From XBB1006 sp051877515 (GTDB lineage Bacteria > Bacillota > Clostridia > Lachnospirales > Lachnospiraceae), in contig JBJEIY010000002.1 of assembly GCA_051877515.1 (NCBI GenBank), positions 62,001 to 126,000 on the forward strand: 64,000 nucleotides of DNA. Direction: 5' to 3'. Each line of letters begins with the position of its first letter. Position 1 is the first letter of the stretch. The notes under the pieces are model-generated. The model ran no database searches and had not been told where the DNA came from. It saw nothing but the letters and a program-made list of their open reading frames with translations. Position numbers and translations under genes: made by a program. Of this stretch, positions 28,420-35,453 are shown piece by piece.

Positions 28420-29193
28420 TTATTCCTCATACTTTCGTATAATAAACTTTGCCTTTTCCACAGGATACGGCACCGTCAATCTGGTATGTTGCTCAACAGA
28501 AACTATTTCTGCAATCTCTTCTTTATTTTGCGGGCCCACCGGAACAACAACCTTATCACCTATTTTTAATGTTGTATCATTTGTTCTGTAATGATAAGGA
28601 TATGGATTATCTTTAAAAATAACACCACAATACTGATAATTTGTTTTATCATTTCTTGCGACTTCCAGAAATTCTTCCTTAGCAATTGCCAATGCCTGCA
28701 AGAACTCTCTTTCTGTCTCATACTCGTTAATATTTAATCCATATGTATTCTGTCTCCGATAACTCTTTCTCCACATATATTGCTCCCTTTTGGCAGCATA
28801 AGAAGAAACAGATTCCTGGGAAGTGTCATGTTTTGGTATCGAAACCTGTACTGTTATCGGAACACTGATAGCTTCATCGTACTCTTCTTCCGTATCGTAA
28901 TCGTCGGGATCTATTCCATTTTCCAAGTCATCTTCACACATTAATTCCCAACTATCATCAGTATCGTCATAATCATCATAATCAGAGCTTCCAATATATG
29001 AATAATCATTATCAAAAGCTCCCTGACTTCCAAGCATAGCTCCTAGCCTTGCTCTATCACTCAGAGAAAAGTTTCCCATACCAGCCGCTATGCCCGCCGC
29101 TTTATATGGATCAGGTTTTCCGTTTGCGCCTTTACTTGCCTGCACGGCTCCCCACAATGCTGCATTTTTTGCTAAGTCATCCCAAAATCCCAT
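28420..29193 (-). CDS. Uncharacterised protein with Gly-rich N-terminus and acidic linker
   Basis: A 257-residue protein starting MGFWDDLAKNAALWGAVQAS, with a glycine/alanine-rich first 60 residues. A very acidic segment follows (DYDDYDDTDDSWELMCEDD, NGIDPDDYDTEEEYDEAI), then a C-terminal domain with YCGVIFKDNPYPYHYRTND and LKIGDKVVVPVG, a small beta-barrel-like pattern. I do not recognise a named family. Its N-terminus resembles that of the 128-residue protein at 30247-30633 (MG-F/L-W/F-D start, then a SLSDRARLG / TMADSLKLG segment). GGGAGGA precedes the start, and promoter repeat copy 2 lies 99 bp upstream. Confidence 0.7.
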   Translation of the reverse strand: MGFWDDLAKNAALWGAVQASKGANGKPDPYKAAGIAAGMGNFSLSDRARLGAMLGSQGAFDNDYSYIGSSDYDDYDDTDDSWELMCEDDLENGIDPDDYDTEEEYDEAISVPITVQVSIPKHDTSQESVSSYAAKREQYMWRKSYRRQNTYGLNINEYETEREFLQALAIAKEEFLEVARNDKTNYQYCGVIFKDNPYPYHYRTNDTTLKIGDKVVVPVGPQNKEEIAEIVSVEQHTRLTVPYPVEKAKFIIRKYEE

Positions 29194-29291
29194 ACAAGAA
29201 TCCTCCCATTACAAATAGCCCTGCCAAATTCTAAATGGTTTCCTGTGTCTTTTTTGCCCGTCCTTCATGGAATTTCTGCAGTTCTTTTTTA

Positions 29292-29328
29292 ATTATATCC
29301 CTCAAAACGAGGGCTTTCAACAGGATTC
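29292..29328 (-). promoter_or_regulatory. 37-bp promoter/operator repeat, copy 2
   Basis: Identical over 37 bp to copy 1: TTGAAA, 17-nt spacer made of CCCTC-GTTTT-GAGGG plus flanks, TATAAT. It lies between the MazF-type gene and the 257-residue protein gene, and points toward the latter. Confidence 0.75.
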
Positions 29329-29371
29329 TGCGCTTGCTTTCGTAATGTCAAGTATCCATCCATTCTTTCTA

Positions 29372-30247
29372 TCAGCTGACCTCTTGTTCCAACAATTGTT
29401 GTATTACTGTACTTTTTCTCTTCTCAGTTTCAACATGCTGCATTTTAGCAATTGCACTCTGATAGACCTTTCGCATCTGATCACACTCAAAAGCTTCCGT
29501 TAACGCCTGTAATTGACTAAGCTCCTGTAGCACTTCTTTTCTTTGTTTTCTTCGTTCTCTGAGCATCCGATATATCTTATATCCCTGGGCGACGTTGTAA
29601 TTGGTGGATTCAATATAATCCAAAATATCCTCGATTTCATTGTCGAGATTTCTTCTCACGACCTCAAGATTAACCATATACTGCTTGATATCAGCAAAGA
29701 ATATCATCTGCTCTCTTGCCACTTGGAGCCAATCACAATGAATATCATCAAAAGCCGTTTCTCTTCTTACTAAATCCATTCTATTCACCTCTTCTTTTGC
29801 ATCCAATATCACCCGTTCATAGCCCAAATCTTTTCTTGTTCCCAGACTTATGAATATAGCCTGTTCTATCTCCTGCATCATTTCATTGCCAACGTTGCCA
29901 CAATATTTTTCCAAACGGCTCTTATCAATAGTCTTTATTTGTTCGAGACAAACAGCACTTACTTGGGAAAGTCCCGCAAATTCACGGATCACCACATGTG
30001 TCGGCAGATTTCTCTTTATCTTTGTTGTCAGAATCGCAACAATCGTAGTCGGTGAATGTATATTCCCAATATCATTCTGTATTATTAATACTGGACGCCT
30101 ACCGGTCTGTTCACTTCCAACAGACTGCTCCAATCCGCACAAGTCCGCATAATATATATCTCCGCGCTTTATTGCCCTATTTTCTCCTCTTCGTGGTAAT
30201 GCTGTTATATTATTTTTCATTCGTCCCACTTCTTTTCTTACATGCAT
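29372..30247 (-). CDS. PemK/MazF-type toxin with long C-terminal extension
   Basis: A 291-residue protein. Residues about 27-140 form a PemK/MazF fold: IKRGDIYYADLCG, GRRPVLIIQNDIGNIHSPTTIVAILTTKI and LSQVSAVCLEQIKTIDKSRL match the family's conserved strands. MazF proteins are ribosome-independent mRNA endonucleases of about 110 residues. The extra 150 C-terminal residues (two coiled-coil-like stretches around VRRNLDNEIEDILDYIE and RERRKQRKEVLQELSQL) are unusual. The ATG overlaps the stop of the upstream gene (TAATG), giving tight coupling. An internal ATG (MKNNITAL) is an alternative start. No classical MazE lies nearby. Confidence 0.85.
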   Translation of the reverse strand: MHVRKEVGRMKNNITALPRRGENRAIKRGDIYYADLCGLEQSVGSEQTGRRPVLIIQNDIGNIHSPTTIVAILTTKIKRNLPTHVVIREFAGLSQVSAVCLEQIKTIDKSRLEKYCGNVGNEMMQEIEQAIFISLGTRKDLGYERVILDAKEEVNRMDLVRRETAFDDIHCDWLQVAREQMIFFADIKQYMVNLEVVRRNLDNEIEDILDYIESTNYNVAQGYKIYRMLRERRKQRKEVLQELSQLQALTEAFECDQMRKVYQSAIAKMQHVETEKRKSTVIQQLLEQEVS

Positions 30248-30633
30248 TAATACATATCAAAATCAAACGGATCCAATCCGGCCTCTTCCAATGCTTCGCG
30301 TTTTTCTTCATCGTCCATACAGTCAAAGTTAAAGGTATCTATTCCGGCATCCTGTAACTGTTCTTCCTGCTCAGATGTCAAAATCAGATCATCGTACTCG
30401 TTATCGGATCCGGCATAATTACTATATGAATCTTCTTTCCCTGCATCGAGGGCACTGATGGAAGCTCCTAATTTCAGTGAATCTGCCATTGTCCACTTTT
30501 TACCGGATCCAAGACTGGCTCCCAGTGCTGCCCCAAAAGCTGCGGCTGTATCTGTTTTTCTGCTTTTGTCAAAAGCACCGCCAATACCTAATGCTGTTCC
30601 AATAATTGAATTCTTGCTATCAAATAATCCCAT
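30247..30633 (-). CDS. Small acidic protein coupled to MazF-type toxin
   Basis: A 128-residue protein starting MGLFDSKNSIIGTALGIGGA, glycine/alanine-rich up to about residue 55. Its very acidic tail contains two related elements, AGIDTFNFDCMDDEE and AGLDPFDFDMY. The start is set by AGGAGT 7 nt upstream. Its stop overlaps the toxin start. An acidic protein directly ahead of and coupled to a MazF-type toxin is where an antitoxin is expected, but no AbrB or RHH fold is visible, so the antitoxin role is inference. It shares N-terminal features with the 257-residue protein downstream. Confidence 0.7.
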   Translation of the reverse strand: MGLFDSKNSIIGTALGIGGAFDKSRKTDTAAAFGAALGASLGSGKKWTMADSLKLGASISALDAGKEDSYSNYAGSDNEYDDLILTSEQEEQLQDAGIDTFNFDCMDDEEKREALEEAGLDPFDFDMY

Positions 30634-30803
30634 AAAGCAACTCCTTTCTATCTCTTTTAGTATTAAAAAAGTATCATTTCTTGTTTGCAATGAAAGAATA
30701 ACATGGTAACTGTACAATAAAATGGACTCCAGGCTGTGACGCCCCTCCCTATAAAAGAATGCTTGGAACATCCGCAAGCACACCTACTTCTTATTTCCAA
30801 CTA

Positions 30804-30856
30804 AACTATCGCACTTTTGCGATAGTTCGAACAACACGCAAAAAATGCGTGTTGTT
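30804..30856. other. Two adjacent perfect hairpins after the 83-residue protein gene
   Basis: A 10-bp stem AACTATCGCA/TGCGATAGTT (loop CTTT) and an 11-bp stem AACAACACGCA/TGCGTGTTGTT (loop of five A) lie 2 bp apart. The second overlaps the TAA of the 83-residue gene. Neither has a good T-run on either strand, so they are not typical terminators; mRNA 3'-end protection or a protein site is possible. Confidence 0.6.
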
Positions 30857-31106
30857 AAAGCATTCGCATTTTCCATTGCTGGTATTTTTCCTCGCTTTTT
30901 TCAATAGCTTCTTCAAAACCCGGGTCACATTCGCCAATTACCATCATCTCTCCTTCCAACTTATATCCCCTTGCTTCAAAGAAATTTTCTTCTCCATACT
31001 CTTCTGGAAAACAATCTTTTGTAAATTGTATGAATTCCTTTATTTGAGCTTCATCCACCTGTGGTTTAATCGATATACTACCTGTACCTATCATCCATAC
31101 ACCCAT
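30855..31106 (-). CDS. Small hypothetical protein (83 aa)
   Basis: Begins MGVWMIGTGSISIKPQVDEA with GTAGGAGG well placed upstream. The sequence FEARGYKLEGEMMVIGECDPGFEEAIEK suggests a small alpha/beta domain, but I do not recognise a family. It is acidic and lacks membrane segments. It stands alone between long non-coding stretches, with hairpins overlapping its stop. Real because of the strong SD and biased composition; function unknown. Confidence 0.6.
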   Translation of the reverse strand: MGVWMIGTGSISIKPQVDEAQIKEFIQFTKDCFPEEYGEENFFEARGYKLEGEMMVIGECDPGFEEAIEKSEEKYQQWKMRML

Positions 31107-31175
31107 TTTACTTCCTCCTACATCCTTTTTTGTTTCTGTTTACTTTTTCTGTTCATCATGCATATCCTACAAATA

Positions 31176-31199
31176 AAGCCGTAGCTCTCGCCACGGCTT
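31176..31199 (-). terminator. Terminator-like hairpin in a leader
   Basis: On the minus strand AAGCCGT, 10-nt loop, ACGGCTT, then TATTTG. The T-tract is weak. It lies 70 bp upstream of the 83-residue gene and could attenuate or end a short upstream transcript. Confidence 0.4.
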
Positions 31200-31427
31200 C
31201 ATCGTCTAAATTATATGCCTACATTACAGCCATGAGGATTACCTCCAGCTAGCCGACTTAATACTTTAACCTTTCTCATGGATTTCAACACATTTCTATG
31301 TCTACACGAAAGTTTCCGATTCACTTAAAACCATTCAAGAAAAAATTGTTGACATTTCACCTTTGATGGTTCAAATAAAACTCAAAACAGTTAAATAGGA
31401 GATGTTTGATTTCATCTTTTAACCCAA

Positions 31428-31506
31428 CTTTATTGATAGGATTTGAACCTATACTTCATGATTACAAGTCATGCGTGCTCCCATTGCACCACTGAAGTCA
31501 AGCAAC
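31428..31506 (-). pseudogene. Degenerate tRNA-Thr(UGU)-like sequence
   Basis: The anticodon arm CATGA-CTTGTAA-TCATG carries UGU and shares ACTTGTAATCA with bacterial tRNA-Thr(UGU). The T arm ATAGG-TTCAAAT-CCTAT is perfect. A D arm CTTC...GGAG with GG in the loop is present. The acceptor stem pairs at only about 4 of 7 positions, there are two extra bases before the anticodon stem, and no CCA. It is therefore probably a decayed or mobile-element-borne tRNA rather than a working one. Whether it is charged cannot be judged from sequence. Confidence 0.55.
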
Positions 31507-31597
31507 CCAATTTAATCAGAATTGGTAATATTTTCTTGTAACGTAACCCTGTTACAGGGAAGCCGGATTTGAGATTTTCGTAATGCAGGCAAACACC

Positions 31598-32260
31598 TTA
31601 CGCTACCTCAATAAAGGTCGTTGCATTAGACACCTTTATCTGTGTATCCAACTCAGTCAGAAGAGTGTTGCGCTTTTCTTCCAACGCCTCCAGCTTCTTT
31701 TTGACATCCAACGGATCCACCAGTTCCGTCGTATTCTCCTTTACATAGGCTTCTACAACTCCCAAAGGCTTTTCATCCTTGGTCTTACTGTCTTTTCCAA
31801 GAATACTAAGACGCATCTCCTCTGCGGTAGACTGCAACTGACTGTTCTTTCGGTCGCAGAGCTGTACTCGCTCGTTATATTCACTCGCCAGCTTCTTCTG
31901 AAGTCTTCCCTCAAAATCCACATCTGCTCCATAAGCACTCATGCCACGCAGTCTGCTTCTAAGCGCAATGGCTCCGGCAACTGTAAAAGTTCCGTAGGAA
32001 GTAGTGATTTCTGTACTTGCATTAGACGCTACAATTGCTGCGTCAATCTTCTGGAATCGGTCAATCAAATCAACAATCTGCTGATATGCTGCCTCTGCTT
32101 CCTTTGCATACTCTTCTTTGTCAATCCGCTTTACAAAAACCTTATCTTCATTAGGCTTAATGGTGTCAACAAAGCTTGCCTTGGTAATCTTGTCTGCTAT
32201 CTTCTTTACCAAAAGGTCTCTTTCATCCAGAGCCTGCGTTACTAACATCTTCTCGCTCAT
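31598..32260 (-). CDS. Uncharacterised 220-aa helical protein
   Basis: Starts MSEKMLVTQALDERDLLVKKIADK. It is mostly charged and helical, with coiled-coil-like ends (AEAAYQQIVDLIDRFQKIDAAI; LDVKKKLEALEEKRNTLLTELD) and a central ITTSYGTFTVAGAIALRSRLRG that looks like a conserved turn. I do not recognise a named family; the overall layout recalls the DIP1984-type helical proteins, but this is weak. Its SD (GGGAGG) lies inside the stem of a terminator-like hairpin and a run of six T separates that stem from the ATG, so expression is probably gated. An XRE gene precedes it on the same strand. Confidence 0.7.
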   Translation of the reverse strand: MSEKMLVTQALDERDLLVKKIADKITKASFVDTIKPNEDKVFVKRIDKEEYAKEAEAAYQQIVDLIDRFQKIDAAIVASNASTEITTSYGTFTVAGAIALRSRLRGMSAYGADVDFEGRLQKKLASEYNERVQLCDRKNSQLQSTAEEMRLSILGKDSKTKDEKPLGVVEAYVKENTTELVDPLDVKKKLEALEEKRNTLLTELDTQIKVSNATTFIEVA

Positions 32261-32268
32261 AAAAAATC

Positions 32269-32308
32269 CTCCCTTAGAATATTGTCTCTATCAACTATTC
32301 TAAAGGAG
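32269..32308 (-). promoter_or_regulatory. SD-sequestering, terminator-like hairpin (cassette A)
   Basis: On the minus strand CTCCTTTAGAATA pairs with TATTCTAAGGGAG (one G-T pair), followed by GATTTTTT and the ATG of the 220-residue gene. The 3' arm holds the SD. Folding would both terminate transcription and hide the ribosome site. Confidence 0.65.
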
Positions 32309-32344
32309 AATATTCCATTTGTCATTGAAGCTGTAGTTCAATTT

Positions 32345-32665
32345 TTACGCAGCACGCTTCTCCTGCAATTTCTCGTAATATGCACAAAGTCTGCTTTCTC
32401 GAGAATCCATCTTCCTTATTATAATATTCGGCGCAGTTGGTACCCTGTTTCCGCACACGATTACGTCAATCGGAACCTGGAGCAATTCGCTTAGTGCATA
32501 CAAATTATCAATGGTCGGCATATTAACTCCATCCGTCCATCGATACACGCTCTGCACGCAACCAAGTCCAAGGTATTCTTGCACATCTTTTGGTGTAATT
32601 CCACGCATATCCATGATTCTGCGTAAGTTAACACCGGTTTCTCGTTTGTTGATTAATGGGAACAT
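32345..32665 (-). CDS. XRE-family regulator, cassette A
   Basis: A 106-residue protein with an N-terminal helix-turn-helix: INLRR-type helix (TGVNLRRIMDMRGITPKDVQEYLG), recognition helix (VQSVYRWTDGVNMPTIDNLYALSELL). About two thirds of this region is identical to the regulator at 35955-36251. The conserved VCGN follows the domain. The C-terminal end (CAYYEKLQEKRAA) is also shared in pattern. The region after its stop (ACTACAG, TTCAATGACAAA and the hairpin) is duplicated at the second locus. It likely controls the downstream gene or itself. Confidence 0.85.
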   Translation of the reverse strand: MFPLINKRETGVNLRRIMDMRGITPKDVQEYLGLGCVQSVYRWTDGVNMPTIDNLYALSELLQVPIDVIVCGNRVPTAPNIIIRKMDSRESRLCAYYEKLQEKRAA

Positions 32666-32732
32666 AAGGCACCTCCCTCGATTCTATTTTATAATTCAAT
32701 TATCATTCTGTTATTCCAGTTATGCTTAAAAT

Positions 32733-33062
32733 TCATTCCCCTAATAGTTCCAATAACTCTGGGATATCATACTTCAAGGTTTCATATACAACCTTTAAAT
32801 CGACATTGCCATAATCATGCACAATACGATTTCTAAGACCAAACATAGCTCCCCATGGAATCTCGCCATGAGTAAGTCTATATTCATCTGTTAATTTCTT
32901 TGCGTTTGCTGAAAGCTGAATCATACGAAACATCATAGCATCCAGCAATACCTCATTAGCATTTAATTCTTCTATGTCTACGTTTTGCATATGATCCACT
33001 ATAAACTCCAAATCTTTTTGGATTTTTTCAATATAGTAACTATCTGTCTTTACATTATCCAT
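32733..33062 (-). CDS. HepT-like toxin (HEPN/DUF86)
   Basis: A 109-residue all-helical protein with the HEPN RNase motif RNRIVHDY near residue 79 (RX4-6H with following Y). HepT toxins are RNases, or proteins that are AMPylated by their MNT partner. It overlaps the MNT gene by 8 bp and is second in the operon, the usual arrangement for many hepT/mntA pairs. Its length is typical. Confidence 0.9.
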   Translation of the reverse strand: MDNVKTDSYYIEKIQKDLEFIVDHMQNVDIEELNANEVLLDAMMFRMIQLSANAKKLTDEYRLTHGEIPWGAMFGLRNRIVHDYGNVDLKVVYETLKYDIPELLELLGE

Positions 33063-33528
33063 ATATTTTTATTCCGTCCTTAAATATTTCTTCTGTTAAT
33101 TCAATATTTTCCTTTAGTTGATTCATATCTAAGACATCTACTTTCTTATGAAGTGCAATTCGTATTTCTTCAACCAATCCATAAAACTTTAATCCTTTTA
33201 CATTCGCTGAAATCAAGAGATCAACATCACTTGTTTGCGTTGCCTTTCCTTTTGCATAAGAGCCAAAGAGATAACAGAAACTCACTTCATATCTCTCAAA
33301 TACTTCGGTGCATTTTCGCGCTATGTCTTCCAACTCCAAAATCCCTGTTTCTTCATCGATATAATTTATCTTAGATAGTTGCTCAACTATATACTTATAT
33401 TTTATCGTATCCCGTTTTTCTTCGTCATTTTCATATGACTTATATGAGCGCAATGAAATTCCAACCAAATCTGCCACTTCCTGCTGTGTCTTTTTTTTCT
33501 CAATTCGTAATTCCTTTAAATCAACCAT
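33055..33528 (-). CDS. MntA-like nucleotidyltransferase antitoxin with N-terminal XRE domain
   Basis: A 157-residue protein. Residues 1-60 form an XRE helix-turn-helix (KKTQQEVADLVGISLRSYKSYEN). Residues 75-157 form a minimal nucleotidyltransferase with GSYAKGKATQTSDVDLLI near 90 (GSX10DXD). Such MNT antitoxins transfer AMP to HepT and silence it. Fusion to a DNA-binding domain allows autoregulation, and two matching palindromes lie directly upstream. GGAGGTG precedes the ATG. Confidence 0.9.
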   Translation of the reverse strand: MVDLKELRIEKKKTQQEVADLVGISLRSYKSYENDEEKRDTIKYKYIVEQLSKINYIDEETGILELEDIARKCTEVFERYEVSFCYLFGSYAKGKATQTSDVDLLISANVKGLKFYGLVEEIRIALHKKVDVLDMNQLKENIELTEEIFKDGIKIYG

Positions 33529-33551
33529 TTTTGCACCTCCTTATATATATT

Positions 33552-33568
33552 AGTGCAAAATTTGCACT
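33552..33568. promoter_or_regulatory. Operator 1 of the MNT/HepT operon
   Basis: AGTGCAAAATTTGCACT, a perfect palindrome around one central base, 24 bp upstream of the mntA-like start. Probably bound by the XRE domain of the MNT protein. Confidence 0.65.
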
Positions 33569-33582
33569 TCCGTCAATAGAAT

Positions 33583-33598
33583 GGGCAAAATTTGCACT
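33583..33598. promoter_or_regulatory. Operator 2 of the MNT/HepT operon
   Basis: GGGCAAAATTTGCACT, the same palindrome with one arm imperfect. Its centre is 30 bp (about three helical turns) from operator 1, suiting cooperative binding on one face. Confidence 0.6.
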
Positions 33599-33747
33599 TA
33601 TTAGTTTTATATAGTGCATTAATAGTATTTCCAAATGCCATTAATTACAATCTTTTTCCCTTTCTCGTTCAACTGGCAGGCTTTTTCTTACTTGGATCCG
33701 TAATTACCATACTTCCATGCTGTGCTTCCTGCCGTGGCAGCGAAATG

Positions 33748-34308
33748 CTACTCTTTCCGTCGCCGCATAATCTGGCTTCCTTCTTTTTTTAACCATCGAA
33801 CGGATTCCTTATAATTTGGAAGTATTTGCTCAACCTCTCTCCAAAAGGCCTTGGAATGATTCATTTCTTTTCTATGGCACAATTCATGTACCACGACATA
33901 GTCAATCACTTCGGATGGCATCAGCATCAAGAGACAGTTAAAATTAAGATTTCCCTTACCACTGCAGCTTCCCCATTTCGTCTTCTGGTTACGAATCGTG
34001 ATCCTGCCATACGTAACACCTACAAGCTTTGCGAAATACGCCACACGTTCAGGAATATATTGACGCGCTTTGTCCGCAAGTTCCTTGATCTCCTCGTTCG
34101 TCAGATAATTAATCTCCATAGATTCGTATTGAGCCTTTTTCTCCTTCATTTTTTCAATATGTTTTCTGATCCAAGGCTCATTTTTCTTAAGGATACGATC
34201 GACATCCCTACGCGTAGCACTTCTTGGAGTTCTTACCGTCACAGTCAAATCGGCATTCACCTGGATGGCCACAGTTTTTCTGTTTGATTTGATGATCGTA
34301 ACATCCAT
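33748..34308 (-). CDS. YgjP-like (SprT/DUF45) zinc metalloprotease
   Basis: A 186-residue protein with the zinc-site motif VVHELCHRKEMNHSKAFW near residue 140 (HExxH plus downstream H). The N-terminal VTIIKSNRKTVAIQV and TKWGSCSGKGNLNFN are typical of COG1451. These proteins are often neighbours of type I restriction and other defence genes. Promoter repeat copy 3 lies 60 bp upstream of the start and points into this gene. Confidence 0.88.
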   Translation of the reverse strand: MDVTIIKSNRKTVAIQVNADLTVTVRTPRSATRRDVDRILKKNEPWIRKHIEKMKEKKAQYESMEINYLTNEEIKELADKARQYIPERVAYFAKLVGVTYGRITIRNQKTKWGSCSGKGNLNFNCLLMLMPSEVIDYVVVHELCHRKEMNHSKAFWREVEQILPNYKESVRWLKKEGSQIMRRRKE

Positions 34309-34367
34309 GATGAGCCTCCTTTTATAGAAAATCGCGCTATTCTCCGCGTTTTTTATGGGATATTTTC

Positions 34368-34404
34368 ATTATATCCCTCAAAACGGGAGCTTTCAACAAG
34401 ATTC
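34368..34404 (-). promoter_or_regulatory. 37-bp promoter/operator repeat, copy 3 (diverged)
   Basis: Keeps GAATC-TTG-TTGAAA, a 17-nt spacer and TATAAT. One arm of the spacer inverted repeat is changed (CTCCC instead of CCCTC) while GAGGG is kept. It lies between the HipB-like gene and the YgjP-like gene. Confidence 0.7.
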
Positions 34405-34464
34405 AAACTAAAGAAAGACGCAATTTCACCGCGACCCTTTAATTATAATTCCAAACTTTTTTCC

Positions 34465-34776
34465 TTACCGCCTTGTTGCCCGTTCTCTTAGTCGCAGATT
34501 AAACTCTCGATAACGCCTTTTCTGCTCTTCGTCTGACGCTATCAGCTCAAGGTCTTTATCCATACCAAGAGAAAAAAGGACAGCCGCATAGGCACCAAGG
34601 GAAACTGTAGAACTTCCCTTTTCTATAGCTGAAAGTGTGGCTTTACTGATACCTGCACGTTCTGCTAGCAACTCTGCCCTTATGTTTCTGCGCAACCTTG
34701 CTTTCTTTATCCGCGTGCCCATCCGTTCCAATATCTGTTCCGTATCAGGCATAAGGGTAACTGTTTTTCGAGCCAT
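34465..34776 (-). CDS. HipB-like XRE regulator (no adjacent HipA)
   Basis: A 103-residue protein: an XRE domain in the middle (RIKKARLRRNIRAELLAERAGISKATLSAIEKG) and a tail LGMDKDLELIASDEEQKRRYREF, which is typical of HipB-type antitoxins. The start is the ATG of MARKTV, because GGAAGGGAG lies 8 nt upstream; an earlier ATG overlaps that SD. No kinase gene follows; the only HipA-like kinase in the window is about 8 kb away with its own HTH partner, so this may be an orphan antitoxin. Confidence 0.8.
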   Translation of the reverse strand: MARKTVTLMPDTEQILERMGTRIKKARLRRNIRAELLAERAGISKATLSAIEKGSSTVSLGAYAAVLFSLGMDKDLELIASDEEQKRRYREFNLRLRERATRR

Positions 34777-34905
34777 AGGCTTTCTCCCTTCCAAATTTTT
34801 CGTTAATATCTAATTTATTTTGTGTTACCGAATTTTCTTCTTGACTATTTTTCCTTGAAACCATATTATAGATTCAAAGAAATGGGTTTTTTGCTGAGTA
34901 AGGTC

Positions 34906-35430
34906 TCACGACTGGAAAAGGTTGCTCGTTTCTTTTTTTATATTCACAATGTCATACAAATACATTTTTCCATCCTTTGCGTGTCTTACAATCATTATCA
35001 CATGGAATACATTATATCCTGCTACTTCTCCCTTATCATCGGATACCGGCAAAGCAAATCTGGACTCATATCTATACCATCCATATTTTGCATCTTTGTT
35101 ATGTTTATCTTTGCTATTTTCCCTATACTCTTTCTTTGTAGCAATTTCTATCATTTCAGGCACACCTTGTGCGGCATTTGCCTTTGCCTTCGCATTTGTA
35201 CCCCTAAGAGATGTTGTATACTTTGAATGCGAATACTCATCCGGAAAATCTGTCCCTATGTAGATCAAATCTTTTGTGTCTTCTATGACATATGACTCAC
35301 TCACAAACTGCTTCAAATATGTTTCTACATCCATCCATTCTATCGAACGTTTCCCCTTAAATAGTACATCATGAATAAATACAATTCTATTTCCATCAAA
35401 GTCTTCTACGACATTTACTTTTCGTTCCAT
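34906..35430 (-). CDS. Uncharacterised protein, possible BECR-type nuclease-like domain
   Basis: A 174-residue protein starting MERKVNVVEDFDGNRIVFIHDVLF, with YIGTDFPDEYSHSKYT in the middle and a C-terminal block RFALPVSDDKGEVAGYNVFHVIMIVRHAKDGKMYLYDIVNIKKETS. The C-terminal block recalls segments of large phage and mobile-element proteins that carry BECR-fold (barnase/EndoU/ColE5/RelE-like) nuclease domains; this resemblance is from memory and unverified. No catalytic set can be assigned with confidence. No obvious antitoxin lies beside it. GAGGGGGG precedes the start. Confidence 0.6.
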   Translation of the reverse strand: MERKVNVVEDFDGNRIVFIHDVLFKGKRSIEWMDVETYLKQFVSESYVIEDTKDLIYIGTDFPDEYSHSKYTTSLRGTNAKAKANAAQGVPEMIEIATKKEYRENSKDKHNKDAKYGWYRYESRFALPVSDDKGEVAGYNVFHVIMIVRHAKDGKMYLYDIVNIKKETSNLFQS

Positions 35431-35453
35431 AAAATACCCCCCTCGTATATCAC

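Larger units (their letters stand above)
31107..31597. other. Long gene-poor stretch with hairpins and a tRNA-like remnant
   Basis: About 490 bp without a convincing protein gene. On the minus strand it holds the tRNA-Thr-like sequence, then a GGAGG followed by a four-codon ORF (MAVM), then the hairpin at 31176-31199, just ahead of the 83-residue gene. A CCCTGTTACAGGG palindrome lies at 31547-31559. AACCCAA(C/T)TT repeats flank the tRNA-like sequence. Confidence 0.5.

Noticed and set aside
31583..32245. Plus-strand 220-codon frame opposite the 220-residue gene
   Set aside because: No SD, and composition typical of antisense. The minus-strand gene has a placed SD and coherent protein features.
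34465..34776. A complete hipBA toxin-antitoxin operon
   Set aside because: No kinase gene is adjacent to this HipB-like gene; the HipA-like kinase at 25469 has a different HTH partner.
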